55,893 bases of DNA from GCA-2699365 sp036160955 (GTDB lineage Bacteria > Verrucomicrobiota > Verrucomicrobiia > Opitutales > Coraliomargaritaceae). The notes under the pieces were generated by a model that made no database searches, had not been told where the DNA came from, and was given only the letters and a program-made list of their open reading frames with translations. The first letter of the stretch is position 1. Each line of letters begins with the position of its first letter. Made by a program: the position numbers and the translations under genes. The stretch covers positions 1 to 55,893 of the forward strand of contig JAYYDJ010000047.1 in NCBI GenBank assembly GCA_036160955.1. The letters are read 5' to 3'. Below are positions 29,968 to 39,229 of the stretch, piece after piece.

Positions 29968-30744
29968 CTAGCTTAATCCCCGCTCACTGCCAGCAGTGAA
30001 TTTAAGAAACTCTTTAACTAGTGAGTTCTTATTAGAGCCATTTTTAGACAGTCTATCGATCGCCTGACTACGGTTTAATCCTTCTTTATAAAAGGTTTTG
30101 TAAATTCTGCGTACCTGTGTGATCTCGTCTTTTGAGAAATTAGCACGCTCCAAACCAATTTTATTAATGGTGCGAGTTGAAGCTGGATTACCATCGCTAA
30201 TCATGTAGGGGGGAACATCCTGCACAACCTTTGATGCTGCTCCGATCATAGAGTAGTCTCCCAACCTGCAAAATTGATGAATGCCTGCACCCCAGCCTAT
30301 ATTTACATGATTGCCTACAATTACGTGTCCGCCAAGTGCAGAATGACTGCTCATGATTAGATGATTTCCTATCGTACACTCGTGTGCGACATGACTGTAC
30401 GATAATATTAAATTATTATCACCAAGCTTAGTCAGCAGATTTGGAGCCGTTGCGCAGTGAACAGTAACATACTCACGAAATACATTATCGTCACCTATTA
30501 ATAAGCGCTGTAGACCTCCCTGATACTTTTTATCGTGAGTCTTACCACCGATATAAGCATATGGATGGACCTCATTATCAGAACCTATTATAGTATCACC
30601 ATCAACTGTCGCGTGGTGCATAATTTCAGTTCCCTTTGATATTTTAACCTTTGAGCCGATGTATGCATACGGACCAACACAGACGCCCTCGTCTAATTCG
30701 GCGCCATCATTAACAATTGCGGTAGGATGAATCTGCGTTTGCAT
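29968..30744 (-). CDS. lpxA: UDP-N-acetylglucosamine acyltransferase LpxA
   Basis: LpxA transfers a 3-hydroxyacyl chain from ACP to UDP-GlcNAc, the first step of lipid A synthesis. The left-handed beta-helix hexapeptide repeats are clear (IHPTAIV, AYIGSKV, EIMHHATVDGDTIIGSDN). The catalytic His lies in SYSHVAHECTIGN, and HQFCRLGDYSMIGAASKVVQ DVPPYM is diagnostic. ATG 30744 (MQTQIHPTAIVND) gives 258 residues and sits 8 bases after the lpxC-fabZ stop. A TTG four codons upstream would overlap that stop and is less likely. Confidence 0.95.
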   Translation of the reverse strand: MQTQIHPTAIVNDGAELDEGVCVGPYAYIGSKVKISKGTEIMHHATVDGDTIIGSDNEVHPYAYIGGKTHDKKYQGGLQRLLIGDDNVFREYVTVHCATAPNLLTKLGDNNLILSYSHVAHECTIGNHLIMSSHSALGGHVIVGNHVNIGWGAGIHQFCRLGDYSMIGAASKVVQDVPPYMISDGNPASTRTINKIGLERANFSKDEITQVRRIYKTFYKEGLNRSQAIDRLSKNGSNKNSLVKEFLKFTAGSERGLS

Positions 30745-30752
30745 AACAGTGA

Positions 30753-32081
30753 TCAATCATTTGCATCAGCCAACATAAACATTAGCTCTGCTCCAGACAC
30801 TGTCTTACCATTAACTTGGCACTCGCCTGTTGCACTCGCAATTTTATTTCCTCGGATCTTATTTAATTTAACACGAATCTCAATAGTATCGCCTGGCTCT
30901 ACTGCTTGCCTAAATTTTACTTTGTCCACACTCATAAAGAAGGCGACCTTGTTTTCTTCAATAGGTAACCGGCGAAGCAAGAGTACTCCAGCAGCTTGAG
31001 CCATTGCTTCAATCTGAAGTACACCTGGCATGACAGGACGGCCTGGATAATGTCCCTGAAAGAAAGGCTCATTGATCGTTACGTTCTTTAATGCAATCAA
31101 CTCGTCATCACTGACAAACTCAAGAACGCGGTCAATCATAACAAACGGATATCGATGTGGCAATACATCAAGAACTCTGCGTATATCAAGTTGACTCTCG
31201 TGAGTAGGAACGAAATTTTTTTCAGCTAGCTTTTTTTTGGGACCCTTAATCTTTTCCAGAATTTTTTTACGAAAAGCTCGAGAGAGTTCAGCATTTAAAG
31301 CATGCCCAGGACGAACTCCAACGATATGAGCCTTAATCGGCATACCAGCTAATACAATATCTCCAACGATATCGAGTATCTTGTGCCGCACGAATTCATC
31401 CTTAAAACGCAAAGGCTCTTTTGAAACAATCTTATCTCCCTTAATTACAATAGCACTATCTAAACTCCCTCCTTTAATCTTACCGAGTTTTAGGAGCTCT
31501 TCAATATCTTCATAAATTGTAAAAGTTCTAGCAGTCGCAATTTGTGCTACGTAAGACTCTGGATCAATGTCCATCATCAAATGCTGCGTATGAATGCCGC
31601 GATCATCAGCAGATGTGCAGGTAACGCGAAAACCATCATATGGTAAGGCAATTATAGAGCTGCCCCCTCGAGTCACAGATATTGGTTCCTCCAGTACGAA
31701 ATATGATCGTTCTGCTTTTTGCTCTACTGGCTCTGCCTCCTGAACTAAATTCACAAAATGCTTTGCAGATCCATCAAGAATCGGAGGCTCACTCGCATCC
31801 ATCTCGATCAACACGTTATCGACTCCACAACCATTAAGCGCACTAAGCACGTGCTCTACGGTATGAACTTTTGTGTGACCATCTGCGATAGTAGTGCTGC
31901 GGACAAGATCTTCAACTAGATCAACCAATGCCTTAATCTCAGGCTTACCATAAAGATCAATGCGCCGAAACACAATGCCGTGATTTTCCGGAGCAGGTTT
32001 TAGCGTTAAATTAACCTCTTCGCCAGTATGTAGGGATTTACCCTTAATTGAGGCTTCCCTCAAAATAGTACGTTGCTTCAT
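30753..32081 (-). CDS. lpxC-fabZ: Bifunctional LpxC deacetylase and FabZ dehydratase fusion
   Basis: The N-terminal part (about 1-290) is the zinc deacetylase LpxC, the committed step of lipid A synthesis; zinc ligands are His77 (TVEHVLSALNG), His233 and Asp237 (VRHKILDIVGD), with catalytic His260 (RPGHALNAE). After a Lys-rich linker (about 275-295), residues about 300-442 are FabZ, the 3-hydroxyacyl-ACP dehydratase, with His344 (QGHYPGRPVMPG) and Glu358 (VLQIEAMAQ) at the expected spacing. The ATG at 32081 (MKQRTILREAS) is preferred over 32099. The fusion is known in Bacteroidota and some Verrucomicrobiota. It links lipid A and fatty acid synthesis, which compete for the same substrate. Confidence 0.95.
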   Translation of the reverse strand: MKQRTILREASIKGKSLHTGEEVNLTLKPAPENHGIVFRRIDLYGKPEIKALVDLVEDLVRSTTIADGHTKVHTVEHVLSALNGCGVDNVLIEMDASEPPILDGSAKHFVNLVQEAEPVEQKAERSYFVLEEPISVTRGGSSIIALPYDGFRVTCTSADDRGIHTQHLMMDIDPESYVAQIATARTFTIYEDIEELLKLGKIKGGSLDSAIVIKGDKIVSKEPLRFKDEFVRHKILDIVGDIVLAGMPIKAHIVGVRPGHALNAELSRAFRKKILEKIKGPKKKLAEKNFVPTHESQLDIRRVLDVLPHRYPFVMIDRVLEFVSDDELIALKNVTINEPFFQGHYPGRPVMPGVLQIEAMAQAAGVLLLRRLPIEENKVAFFMSVDKVKFRQAVEPGDTIEIRVKLNKIRGNKIASATGECQVNGKTVSGAELMFMLADAND

Positions 32082-32090
32082 GAATGTAAA

Positions 32091-32132
32091 ATTATACAAA
32101 TTCAGTTTTTACCACAAGCAAATCAATTGTGG
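32091..32132 (-). promoter_or_regulatory. Possible lpxC-fabZ promoter with upstream hairpin
   Basis: On the transcribed strand a perfect TATAAT (32096-32091) lies nine bases before the ATG at 32081. Upstream, CCACAA (32132-32127) and TTGTGG (32117-32112) form a 6-bp inverted repeat. TTGTGG could be a -35 box at a short 15-base spacing. If TATAAT is used, the transcript would be leaderless or nearly so. Both the promoter and any operator role are inference. Confidence 0.35.
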
Positions 32133-32289
32133 CACATACTTATAGGCTAGAGCTTGTTACGATCATGTAAAGCATCGGTTTTAAGCCTATTATGTGTTTT
32201 CATATCTAAAAATTTTATAGTTTGGTAGTGAAATACATAAAAATAAACTTTCATCTTCACATTCAAGCTGACTTGCGTAGGGTTAAAAC

Positions 32290-33639
32290 ATGCTGGAAAA
32301 TTTGACAGATAAACTAGGGTCAGCGCTGCGTAGTTTGCGTGGGGTTAAGCATTTGACGCAAGCTAATGTAGAAGAATCACTCAAAGAGATACGTAAAGCA
32401 CTGTTGTCCGCGGACGTACATTTTAAAGTTGCCCGAGAATTTATCAGCAATGTAGAAGCTGCCTGTATTGGTCAACAAGTCCTCAAGTCAGTTACGCCAG
32501 GACAACAAGTCATTAAGATTATTAATGATCAACTAGTGCAGTTACTAGGAGAAGGTAACACTTCGATCGAAGAGAAGAGGCCTCTGCGCATTATGTTAGT
32601 TGGTCTTCACGGATCCGGAAAAACAACAAGTGCTGCAAAACTAGCTAATTATTTATCGAAAAAAAACGACTACGATAGTCTGTTAGTTGGTTGTGATGTC
32701 TACAGACCTGCCGCAATAGACCAATTAGAATCTTTGGCAAAAAGTGTTGGTTGCAAATTCTACTCGAATCGCGATGAGAAAGATGCGGTTACGATTGGAC
32801 AAAAAGGACTGCAAGCAGGACAATCTTATGATGCGGATCTAATAATCTTTGATACTGCAGGGCGTCTACAAATCGACACCGATTTAATCAATGAGATTAA
32901 GCAACTGAAAGCAACTGTTCAGCCAGATGAGATATTACTCGTTGCTGATGCAGCCTTAGGTCAAGAAGCAGTCAACGTAGCAAAGCACTTCCATGAAGCT
33001 GTTAATATTACAGGAATCATTCTAACCAAACTCGATGGAGATGCAAGGGGAGGAGCGGCACTTTCCATGAAAGCCATTACCAATACCTCCATTAAATTTA
33101 TAGGTACTGGTGAAAAAGTTGATGATTTTGAAGTATTCTATCCAGAACGCATGGCATCGCGTATTCTCGGAATGGGAGATATCGTAAGCCTTGTTGAGAA
33201 GGCTCAGGAAACTATTGATGAAAAAGAAGCCGAGCAGATGGCTGAAAAAATACGCAGAGCAAATTTTAATCTTAATGATTTTTTGAAGCAAATGCAGCAA
33301 GTGAAGAAAATGGGGTCACTTGGCTCAATAGTTAACATGTTACCCGGAGCCAGTGGCATGAATATTGGTGATGCTGAAGAAAAGAAGATGGCGCGTAGCG
33401 AAGCTATGATTCAATCGATGACGCAACAAGAGCGTGAATTGCCCCGCTTACTTAAGGGCACTCGACTCAAAAGAGTAGCTAATGGATCCGGCGTCCAAGT
33501 TCGCGACGTAAATGCACTCCTTAAACAGTTTTCTCAGATGCAAAAGATGATGAAAATGATGAGTGGAGGCAAAGGCCGTAAAATGATGCAGGCGATGCAG
33601 TCTAAAATGAAAGAAAGTGGTAATATACCAAATTTCTAA
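32290..33639 (+). CDS. ffh: Signal recognition particle protein Ffh
   Basis: Ffh binds 4.5S RNA and signal sequences and targets nascent membrane proteins to FtsY. The 449-residue protein has the N domain (about 1-90), G domain with P-loop GLHGSGKTTSAAKLA (about 105-119), DTAGRLQ and TKLDGDARGGAA, and the methionine-rich M domain ending in MMKMMSGGKGRKMMQAMQ. It is divergent from lpxC-fabZ with a 208-base A/T-rich gap to the lpxC ATG. TAGGGT nine to fourteen bases before the ATG is a weak ribosome-binding candidate. Confidence 0.97.
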   Translation: MLENLTDKLGSALRSLRGVKHLTQANVEESLKEIRKALLSADVHFKVAREFISNVEAACIGQQVLKSVTPGQQVIKIINDQLVQLLGEGNTSIEEKRPLRIMLVGLHGSGKTTSAAKLANYLSKKNDYDSLLVGCDVYRPAAIDQLESLAKSVGCKFYSNRDEKDAVTIGQKGLQAGQSYDADLIIFDTAGRLQIDTDLINEIKQLKATVQPDEILLVADAALGQEAVNVAKHFHEAVNITGIILTKLDGDARGGAALSMKAITNTSIKFIGTGEKVDDFEVFYPERMASRILGMGDIVSLVEKAQETIDEKEAEQMAEKIRRANFNLNDFLKQMQQVKKMGSLGSIVNMLPGASGMNIGDAEEKKMARSEAMIQSMTQQERELPRLLKGTRLKRVANGSGVQVRDVNALLKQFSQMQKMMKMMSGGKGRKMMQAMQSKMKESGNIPNF

Positions 33640-33916
33640 GCAAAGACTACTTATCTACAATGAACTCGGCGCAAGCTATAAAACATATCTAAAATAAAAA
33701 AGCTCTTGTCCGTCTAATAACTTAGAGAGTGTACTCATGACCAAAGAAACCCTACAAAAAAGGGTCCAAGAAAAATAATTTTGAAGCTGATTTATAAGCT
33801 TTAAAATTCCAGACGTATCTGTTTTTGGCTAAGAAATTGGTTTTGCAGAGTGCTATCGACACTTACGAAGTATTTGTGTCCTAAAAGTAAAATTGCAGAA
33901 TTAAAGACTAAGTATT

Positions 33917-35845
33917 CTAGGTGCCCAAGTAAGTAGAGCTTTTTAGCGATTTATTATATTGAGCTAATAAACTGGTGCCTACATGCGGCTTGATTTGTTC
34001 TGCCTTGATAGCCAAGTCTAACTGTTTTTTTATCAATTGCGACAAGTGTTGACCATCATATTGAGTGAAGCATAGTACGTCATTTATTGTAGACCCATTA
34101 ATGCTATTCTCTATGCAAAAACCGTCTAGCTTATCATCTGCTAAGCAGACATGTACTTCATCAACTTTGCCGAATAAATTATGAAAGTCACCCATAATAT
34201 CCTGGTAAGCACCAACCATAAAGAAACCTAAATAGTAGGGTTCTTGGTCTTTTAATTTGTGTAAACGCAGAGTGCTCCTCTCGTCCTCTATATCCGTAAA
34301 AGTATCAATTTTCCCCTCACTATCACAAGTAACATCTACTAACGTAGCTTCCACTTCTGGTGCTTCATTTAGTCGATGAAGTGGTACTATCGGAAATAGC
34401 TGATGACAGGCCCAATGATCCATCAGAGATTGAAATATAGAAAAGTTACAAACGTACTTTTCTGCTATCTGCGCTGGCAGAGACTCCAATCCGACGGGAG
34501 TGCAACTCTCCTTCTTTGCTAATTGTAAGAGTTCTTGGCAAATCTTCCAATAATTCGCATCCGCATCTGCCTTATCACCTAAACTTAAGAATCCATCATT
34601 AAATAAATTATTAGCCTCTTCACTTTTTTGCTGCGCATCATGATATCGCTCTAAAAGGCTTGAATTATGGGTATTATTAAGAATTGATTCGAATTCTTGC
34701 AGTAATAAATTACCTAGTTTATCTTCAGCCGAAATATTTAAGTTCGTACTTTTAGATATTCTATCAAAAACATTTGTAACCAATATAGAATGGGGCGCTA
34801 CAATAGCCCGACCACTCTCTGAAATAATATCAGGAACTGTAACTCCTGCCGTAACACATACAGACTTAATATTATATACTATATCGCGCACATACTCTAG
34901 CTGAGTATAATTCATAGAGCTCTCATGGTTACTACTGGATCCATTATAATCGATACCCAGACCACCGCCAACATCAATAAGCTCCATTGGAAAGCCTAAT
35001 TTTGAGAGTTCACAGTAAAAACGAGTAGCTTCGACTGTTGACTTCTTAATCGTTTGTATATTGGGCACCTGAGATCCGATATGAAAATGTATGAGCCTCA
35101 AACAATTTTCTAAACTTGAACTCTTAAGCATACGAACCGCTTCCATAACTTCCGAGCTACTTAAACCAAATTTAGCGTTGTCTCCAGAAGAACTAGCCCA
35201 CTTACCTTCTCCAGCACTAGAAAGCTTAATCCTAAAGCCAATAAGTGGCTGCACTCCCATTTCTCGGCTAATTTCGATAATAAGTGGAATTTCACTTAGT
35301 TGCTCGACAACTAAGTAAATCTCTTTGCTCATTAAGCGACCAGTCAGAGCGAGACGAATAAAGGAACCGTCTTTGTAGCCATTACAAATAATCAATGATT
35401 GCTTATCGTTATGCATTGCTAATGCGATCATCAGTTCCGGCTTACTTCCACATTCTAAACCAAAATGATAGGGCTTACCGGCCGCTTGGATCTCTTCGAC
35501 CACTTCACGCAATTGATTAACCTTAATAGGAAAAACTCCGCGGTAACGTCCATTATAGCCCTCCTCTTTGATCGCTAAATTAAATTGTTCATTAAGCTCT
35601 TCTACTCTAGTACTCAAAAGATCTTGGATACGAATCGTCAATGGTAGCGTATGCCCTTGGCTTAAGGCCTTCAAAACTATTTCATGAATACGAATCGAAC
35701 GACAACCGCGGCGTGGACTAACTTCTAAAAATCCTTCTGAATCAATTGAGAAGTAACCTAACCCCCAATGTTTTAATCCATAATAGTGCTCAGAATCTAA
35801 AATACCCCAGTCATAATTAGGTCCACGTTTTGTAGATGCTTGCAT
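33917..35845 (-). CDS. speA: Biosynthetic arginine decarboxylase
   Basis: SpeA is a PLP enzyme of alanine-racemase fold that converts arginine to agmatine for polyamine synthesis. The 642-residue length matches the family. PLP-binding Lys108 lies in GVFPIKVNQLREV. HFHIGSQVPN, the glycine loop DVGGGLGIDYNG and GAYQDIMGDFHNLFG are all typical. It is the third gene of a possible minus-strand run (PEGA lipoprotein, gcvH, speA). A TATAAT directly abuts its ATG, so the promoter or start is uncertain. The 277-base convergent gap to ffh has only short inverted repeats and no clear terminator. Confidence 0.95.
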   Translation of the reverse strand: MQASTKRGPNYDWGILDSEHYYGLKHWGLGYFSIDSEGFLEVSPRRGCRSIRIHEIVLKALSQGHTLPLTIRIQDLLSTRVEELNEQFNLAIKEEGYNGRYRGVFPIKVNQLREVVEEIQAAGKPYHFGLECGSKPELMIALAMHNDKQSLIICNGYKDGSFIRLALTGRLMSKEIYLVVEQLSEIPLIIEISREMGVQPLIGFRIKLSSAGEGKWASSSGDNAKFGLSSSEVMEAVRMLKSSSLENCLRLIHFHIGSQVPNIQTIKKSTVEATRFYCELSKLGFPMELIDVGGGLGIDYNGSSSNHESSMNYTQLEYVRDIVYNIKSVCVTAGVTVPDIISESGRAIVAPHSILVTNVFDRISKSTNLNISAEDKLGNLLLQEFESILNNTHNSSLLERYHDAQQKSEEANNLFNDGFLSLGDKADADANYWKICQELLQLAKKESCTPVGLESLPAQIAEKYVCNFSIFQSLMDHWACHQLFPIVPLHRLNEAPEVEATLVDVTCDSEGKIDTFTDIEDERSTLRLHKLKDQEPYYLGFFMVGAYQDIMGDFHNLFGKVDEVHVCLADDKLDGFCIENSINGSTINDVLCFTQYDGQHLSQLIKKQLDLAIKAEQIKPHVGTSLLAQYNKSLKSSTYLGT

Positions 35846-35955
35846 ATTATAGCCCCAATTTATTCAGAAAAATTAACTAGAATTCAAAAGTGTTAATTAC
35901 AAAACTTAATAAAGCCATACTTGGATCACAAAGAACCCAATCAATCACTGATCAC

Positions 35956-36336
35956 CTAGATTAATGCTGCATATGCAGTAGATTCCAGCAAGTTTTCAGC
36001 TTGACTATTTTGCGTGAGTTTAACCTTCAGCAACCAACCCTTTCCGTAAGGATCGGAATTAAGAAGTTCAGGTGCTTCATCGACAGCAGAATTGCACTCA
36101 ATGATTTCAGCGCTCAGAGGCATATATAAGTCGGAAGCAGCTTTTACAGATTCAACTACTCCAAAGGTCTCACCAGTGTCAAAAATCGATCCAGCATCTG
36201 GAAATTCTACAAATGTAATATCGCCTAGGCTCTCCTGCGCGTAATTAGTGATGCCAATAGTAGCGGTGCCATCACCATGTAAACGAATCCACTCATGGTC
36301 TTTCGTGTACAATAAATCGTTCGGCAACTGATTCAT
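35956..36336 (-). CDS. gcvH: Glycine cleavage system H protein
   Basis: GcvH carries the aminomethyl group on a lipoyl arm in glycine cleavage. The 126-residue protein has the lipoyl-lysine Lys65 in VVESVKAASDLYMPLS, plus LLYTKDHEWIR and NSDPYGKGWLLKV. No gcvT, gcvP or lipoyl-ligase gene is nearby. It starts 22 bases after the PEGA lipoprotein stop and ends 110 bases before speA. Confidence 0.96.
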   Translation of the reverse strand: MNQLPNDLLYTKDHEWIRLHGDGTATIGITNYAQESLGDITFVEFPDAGSIFDTGETFGVVESVKAASDLYMPLSAEIIECNSAVDEAPELLNSDPYGKGWLLKVKLTQNSQAENLLESTAYAALI

Positions 36337-36358
36337 AAATCAAACGATTCACAATCAA

Positions 36359-36859
36359 TCACTGTTCAAAGAAGGTTATAATTTGCTCAATTATATACTT
36401 GTGTTCAATAGGAGAGATTAGTCCTGCTTCCAAGCGACGATCCACTTCTAATATCTTCTGACCCATTGTTTTAAATGGATCTCCGCCAGTCGATTGAGGA
36501 ACAAATTCGCTGCGCAATTCTATATTCATACTTGCTGGTTGCAAATCAACATACTGACCTAAGTCCTCGGCTAGACCAAATTTTACGAAGTTTTTGCTTC
36601 GAGCGTTAGGTGTAGGGGTAAAATAATCAATATACGTATCATAGCCAGCTTTCCGAACTCGTACTTCATGAGCAATCTTTCTCGAAATCATTAGCGTCGC
36701 TGGAGTTACTCCTACAGATTCACCATCAATTAGAATTTCTGCTCCAACAGGAAAAGATGCTATTTTCACTTCTTGACTTGCAATATCTTCAAGAGTTGCG
36801 CACCCAGACAATAGTAAGAATACTAAAGCAGTATAAATTTGTAGTAGTGTATGTTTCAT
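36359..36859 (-). CDS. PEGA-domain lipoprotein of unknown function
   Basis: The 166-residue protein has a lipoprotein signal peptide with lipobox LLSGC and lipidation at Cys20. A PEGA domain follows (VKIASFPVGAEILIDGESVG, GVTPATLMISRKIAHEVRVR, about 31-80), then a C-terminal part without a known domain that ends in an alpha-helical segment. PEGA domains are small beta-sandwiches common in surface and cell-wall-associated proteins. It lies just upstream of gcvH in the same direction, which may be chance. Confidence 0.8.
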   Translation of the reverse strand: MKHTLLQIYTALVFLLLSGCATLEDIASQEVKIASFPVGAEILIDGESVGVTPATLMISRKIAHEVRVRKAGYDTYIDYFTPTPNARSKNFVKFGLAEDLGQYVDLQPASMNIELRSEFVPQSTGGDPFKTMGQKILEVDRRLEAGLISPIEHKYIIEQIITFFEQ

Positions 36860-36879
36860 ATTAATAATTTGTACAATAA

Positions 36880-36909
36880 TACTTAGTAAATGCCTAATAT
36901 AGCGGTCAA
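36880..36909 (-). promoter_or_regulatory. Possible promoter of the PEGA lipoprotein gene
   Basis: TTGACC (36909-36904) and TAAGTA (36885-36880) are separated by 18 bases on the minus strand, leaving a 20-base leader to the ATG. The -35 box is good and the -10 box weak. The divergent gene at 37047 has its own candidate. Confidence 0.3.
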
Positions 36910-37002
36910 GGCTATTGCGCCAACAAACTAAATTAGCTATTAATATGAGCTTGAAACCATTATATAGCTAGCATGATAGTTGCATTGTTATTAGTCATAT
37001 TT

Positions 37003-37030
37003 TTGCCCGCGCATAGTATACTACTATACA
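37003..37030 (+). promoter_or_regulatory. Candidate promoter of the CNNM-family gene
   Basis: TTGCCC (37003-37008) and TATACA (37025-37030) are 16 bases apart, with the ATG 16 bases after the -10 box. The spacer contains the 10-base palindrome TAGTATACTA (37014-37023), which could be an operator. Supported by sequence pattern only. Confidence 0.45.
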
Positions 37031-37046
37031 AACAATCATCAATTAC

Positions 37047-38093
37047 ATGACTTTTGCATTTTTAATAGCTATTTTTTTCACTATCGGCATATCCGCTCTT
37101 TGTTCCGTTCTGGAGGCTATGGTTTTGAGTACGACCACTGCAGAAATAGAAGGATTGAAGAAGCGCAACTCGCGTCGTGGCGAGAGCCTTGATCACTACA
37201 TAAATGATCTTGAAGAGACAAGTTCAGCTATTCTCAGCCTCAATACTATCGCCAATACATTAGGAGCTACATTAGTAGGTGGTTTAGCTGTTCAATTATG
37301 GCCTTTAGATAATAATATTCTTTTGAAGGTTTCTCTAAGTATGGCGTTAGGAATATTATTTTTCTCGGAAATTATTCCTAAAAATATAGGTGTCTTGTAT
37401 CGGCCAAAACTGCAGCCAATATTGGTAATTCCATTAGCTTGGGTTTGCGTAATTATGACACCAATCTCGAGAATTGTTGGCTTACTGGTGCGAACAATAT
37501 TAAAGTCACGTTCCGATGTAACCGATAGTGATGAAGAAATTATGTTATTGGCTGAAAAAAGTGAAAAAGAAGGAAATCTCACGTTTAATGAGCGGGAGCT
37601 CATCACTAATGCACTATGCTTAGATGAAATACTAGTCCACGAGATCATGACTCCCCGCACCGTAGTACACACCTTAGATGAAGCCGAAACAATAGGCTCA
37701 CTTTTTAATGAAAATCAAAACATACCCTTTGCGCGCATTCCAATATATCGAGATCAAAGCGATAACATTGTAGGAATTATTCGCCGCCGTGATATCCTAA
37801 GTGCCAAAGCCAATGATGAAGACCAAATAAAGCTAGCTGCATTAGCCCAGGACGTATTGTTTATCCCAGATAACGCTACTGCTGATGATGCACTACAAAC
37901 TTTCTTAAAAAACCATCAGCAAATAGCGATTGCAGTTGATGAATATGGCTCCATGTCTGGAGTTATTTCAATGGAAGATGTCATCGAGCATATTATAGGA
38001 CAAGAGATATTTGAAGCAGATGATCCCGCAGTAGATATGCGCGAGCTAGCACGTAAACGGCAGTTTGCGGAAAAACGTCGTACCCGAAACTAG
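37047..38093 (+). CDS. CNNM/CorC-type membrane protein with CBS domains
   Basis: The 348-residue protein has an N-terminal DUF21 (CNNM) transmembrane domain (about 1-160, with SALCSVLEAMVLS and FFSEIIPKNIGVLYRPKL) and a cytoplasmic CBS pair (about 195-325, with MTPRTVVHTLDEAE and AVDEYGSMSGVISMEDVIEH). The family includes magnesium and cobalt efflux or regulation proteins. The C-terminal CorC_HlyC domain found in many relatives is absent; the protein ends in a basic tail. It converges with hemB, with 14 bases between stops. The exact transported ion cannot be told. Confidence 0.88.
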   Translation: MTFAFLIAIFFTIGISALCSVLEAMVLSTTTAEIEGLKKRNSRRGESLDHYINDLEETSSAILSLNTIANTLGATLVGGLAVQLWPLDNNILLKVSLSMALGILFFSEIIPKNIGVLYRPKLQPILVIPLAWVCVIMTPISRIVGLLVRTILKSRSDVTDSDEEIMLLAEKSEKEGNLTFNERELITNALCLDEILVHEIMTPRTVVHTLDEAETIGSLFNENQNIPFARIPIYRDQSDNIVGIIRRRDILSAKANDEDQIKLAALAQDVLFIPDNATADDALQTFLKNHQQIAIAVDEYGSMSGVISMEDVIEHIIGQEIFEADDPAVDMRELARKRQFAEKRRTRN

Positions 38094-38107
38094 TATCTAT
38101 TAGTAAT

Positions 38108-39127
38108 CTATTTGCTAATGCTTTTAGCGTACGCCTTTGCAAAATAGCTTAGTATCATATCTGCTCCAGCACGACGAATTGAGACAAGTGACTCATCTCG
38201 GCAGCGATCTAAATCAAGCCATCCATTTTGAGCTGCAGCCACAATTTGTGAATACTCTCCGGATACTTGGTAAGCCGCTAATGGTAAATCTGTAGATTCT
38301 CTCGCATCGCGAAGTATGTCAAGATACGGACCAGCCGGCTTAACCATTAGTATATCCGCCCCCTCCGACTCGTCAAGCTCACATTCCGTAAGCGCCTCGC
38401 GCCGATTGGCGGGATTAAGCTGATAGCCTAACTTGTTTAATGATGGAGCTCCTGCTTTTGTTGCGCTACCAACAGCTTCACGAAAAGGCCCATAAAAAGC
38501 AGAAGCAAATTTTGCAGAGTACGCCATAATTACTGTTTTTTCAAAATCATTTAAATCAAGAGCTCGACGAATCGCACCTACTCGACCGTCCATCATATCT
38601 GAAGGCGCTACAATATCTGCTCCTGACCTAGCCGCAAGAACGGCCATTTTAGCAAGAATTTCTACAGTTGCATCATTGTCTAAATCCCCGGTAAGCGAAT
38701 CGACCAAACCATCATGTCCATGGCTTGTGTACGGATCTAAGGCAACATCTGCAATAACTGCCATTTCAGGAAGCTCCGCCTTTAAAGAGCGAATTGCCCT
38801 TAGAACAAGAGTATCAAGGTTTAAAGCCTCATCTCCATTAGGAGTCTTTAAATCTACATTAATTTTTGGAAAAAGTGCAACTGCGCAAACTCCAAGGCTC
38901 AGCAACTCACGACACTCTTCAAGAAGTAAAGGTATGGTCAATCGCAACTGCCCAGGCATTGATTGAATCAATTCTGCAGGGCCATCTCCATCTATTATAA
39001 ATAGCGGCTGTATAAGGTGCTGTGCATGAAGCTCCGTTTCGTTAGCAAGAACGCGCAAAGCGTTCGAGCCACGCATACGGCGAGGACGGCGAATCAAATC
39101 AAGGTGAAAACGATCAGACATAAACAT
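38108..39127 (-). CDS. hemB: Delta-aminolevulinic acid dehydratase (porphobilinogen synthase)
   Basis: HemB condenses two 5-aminolevulinate molecules to porphobilinogen in haem synthesis. The two active-site lysines lie in AYSAKFASAFYGPF and ILMVKPAGPYLD. The metal loop reads DVALDPYTSHGHDG, with Asp in place of the cysteines of zinc-dependent enzymes, so this is the magnesium-type (zinc-independent) class. Length is 339 residues from ATG 39127, or 337 from the ATG at 39121, which starts with MSDRFHLDLI. No other haem genes are adjacent. Confidence 0.96.
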   Translation of the reverse strand: MFMSDRFHLDLIRRPRRMRGSNALRVLANETELHAQHLIQPLFIIDGDGPAELIQSMPGQLRLTIPLLLEECRELLSLGVCAVALFPKINVDLKTPNGDEALNLDTLVLRAIRSLKAELPEMAVIADVALDPYTSHGHDGLVDSLTGDLDNDATVEILAKMAVLAARSGADIVAPSDMMDGRVGAIRRALDLNDFEKTVIMAYSAKFASAFYGPFREAVGSATKAGAPSLNKLGYQLNPANRREALTECELDESEGADILMVKPAGPYLDILRDARESTDLPLAAYQVSGEYSQIVAAAQNGWLDLDRCRDESLVSIRRAGADMILSYFAKAYAKSISK

Positions 39128-39229
39128 TAGAGTGACAATTGTTCGCTAGAGGGAAAGTGTAAAATTCACGCTTCCCCTAAACGCAATCCAGCCTTTATCT
39201 TATTCTAAAAATTATTTCTCTATACGAAC

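Noticed and set aside
29930..29970. 7-bp inverted repeat (TAGACAG/CTGTCTA) at the lpxA end as a terminator
   Set aside because: The loop is about 27 bases and no U-tract follows on either strand.
33737..33778. Tiny frame MTKETLQKRVQEK between ffh and speA
   Set aside because: Thirteen codons, no ribosome-binding site and no known family; the gap otherwise shows only short inverted repeats.
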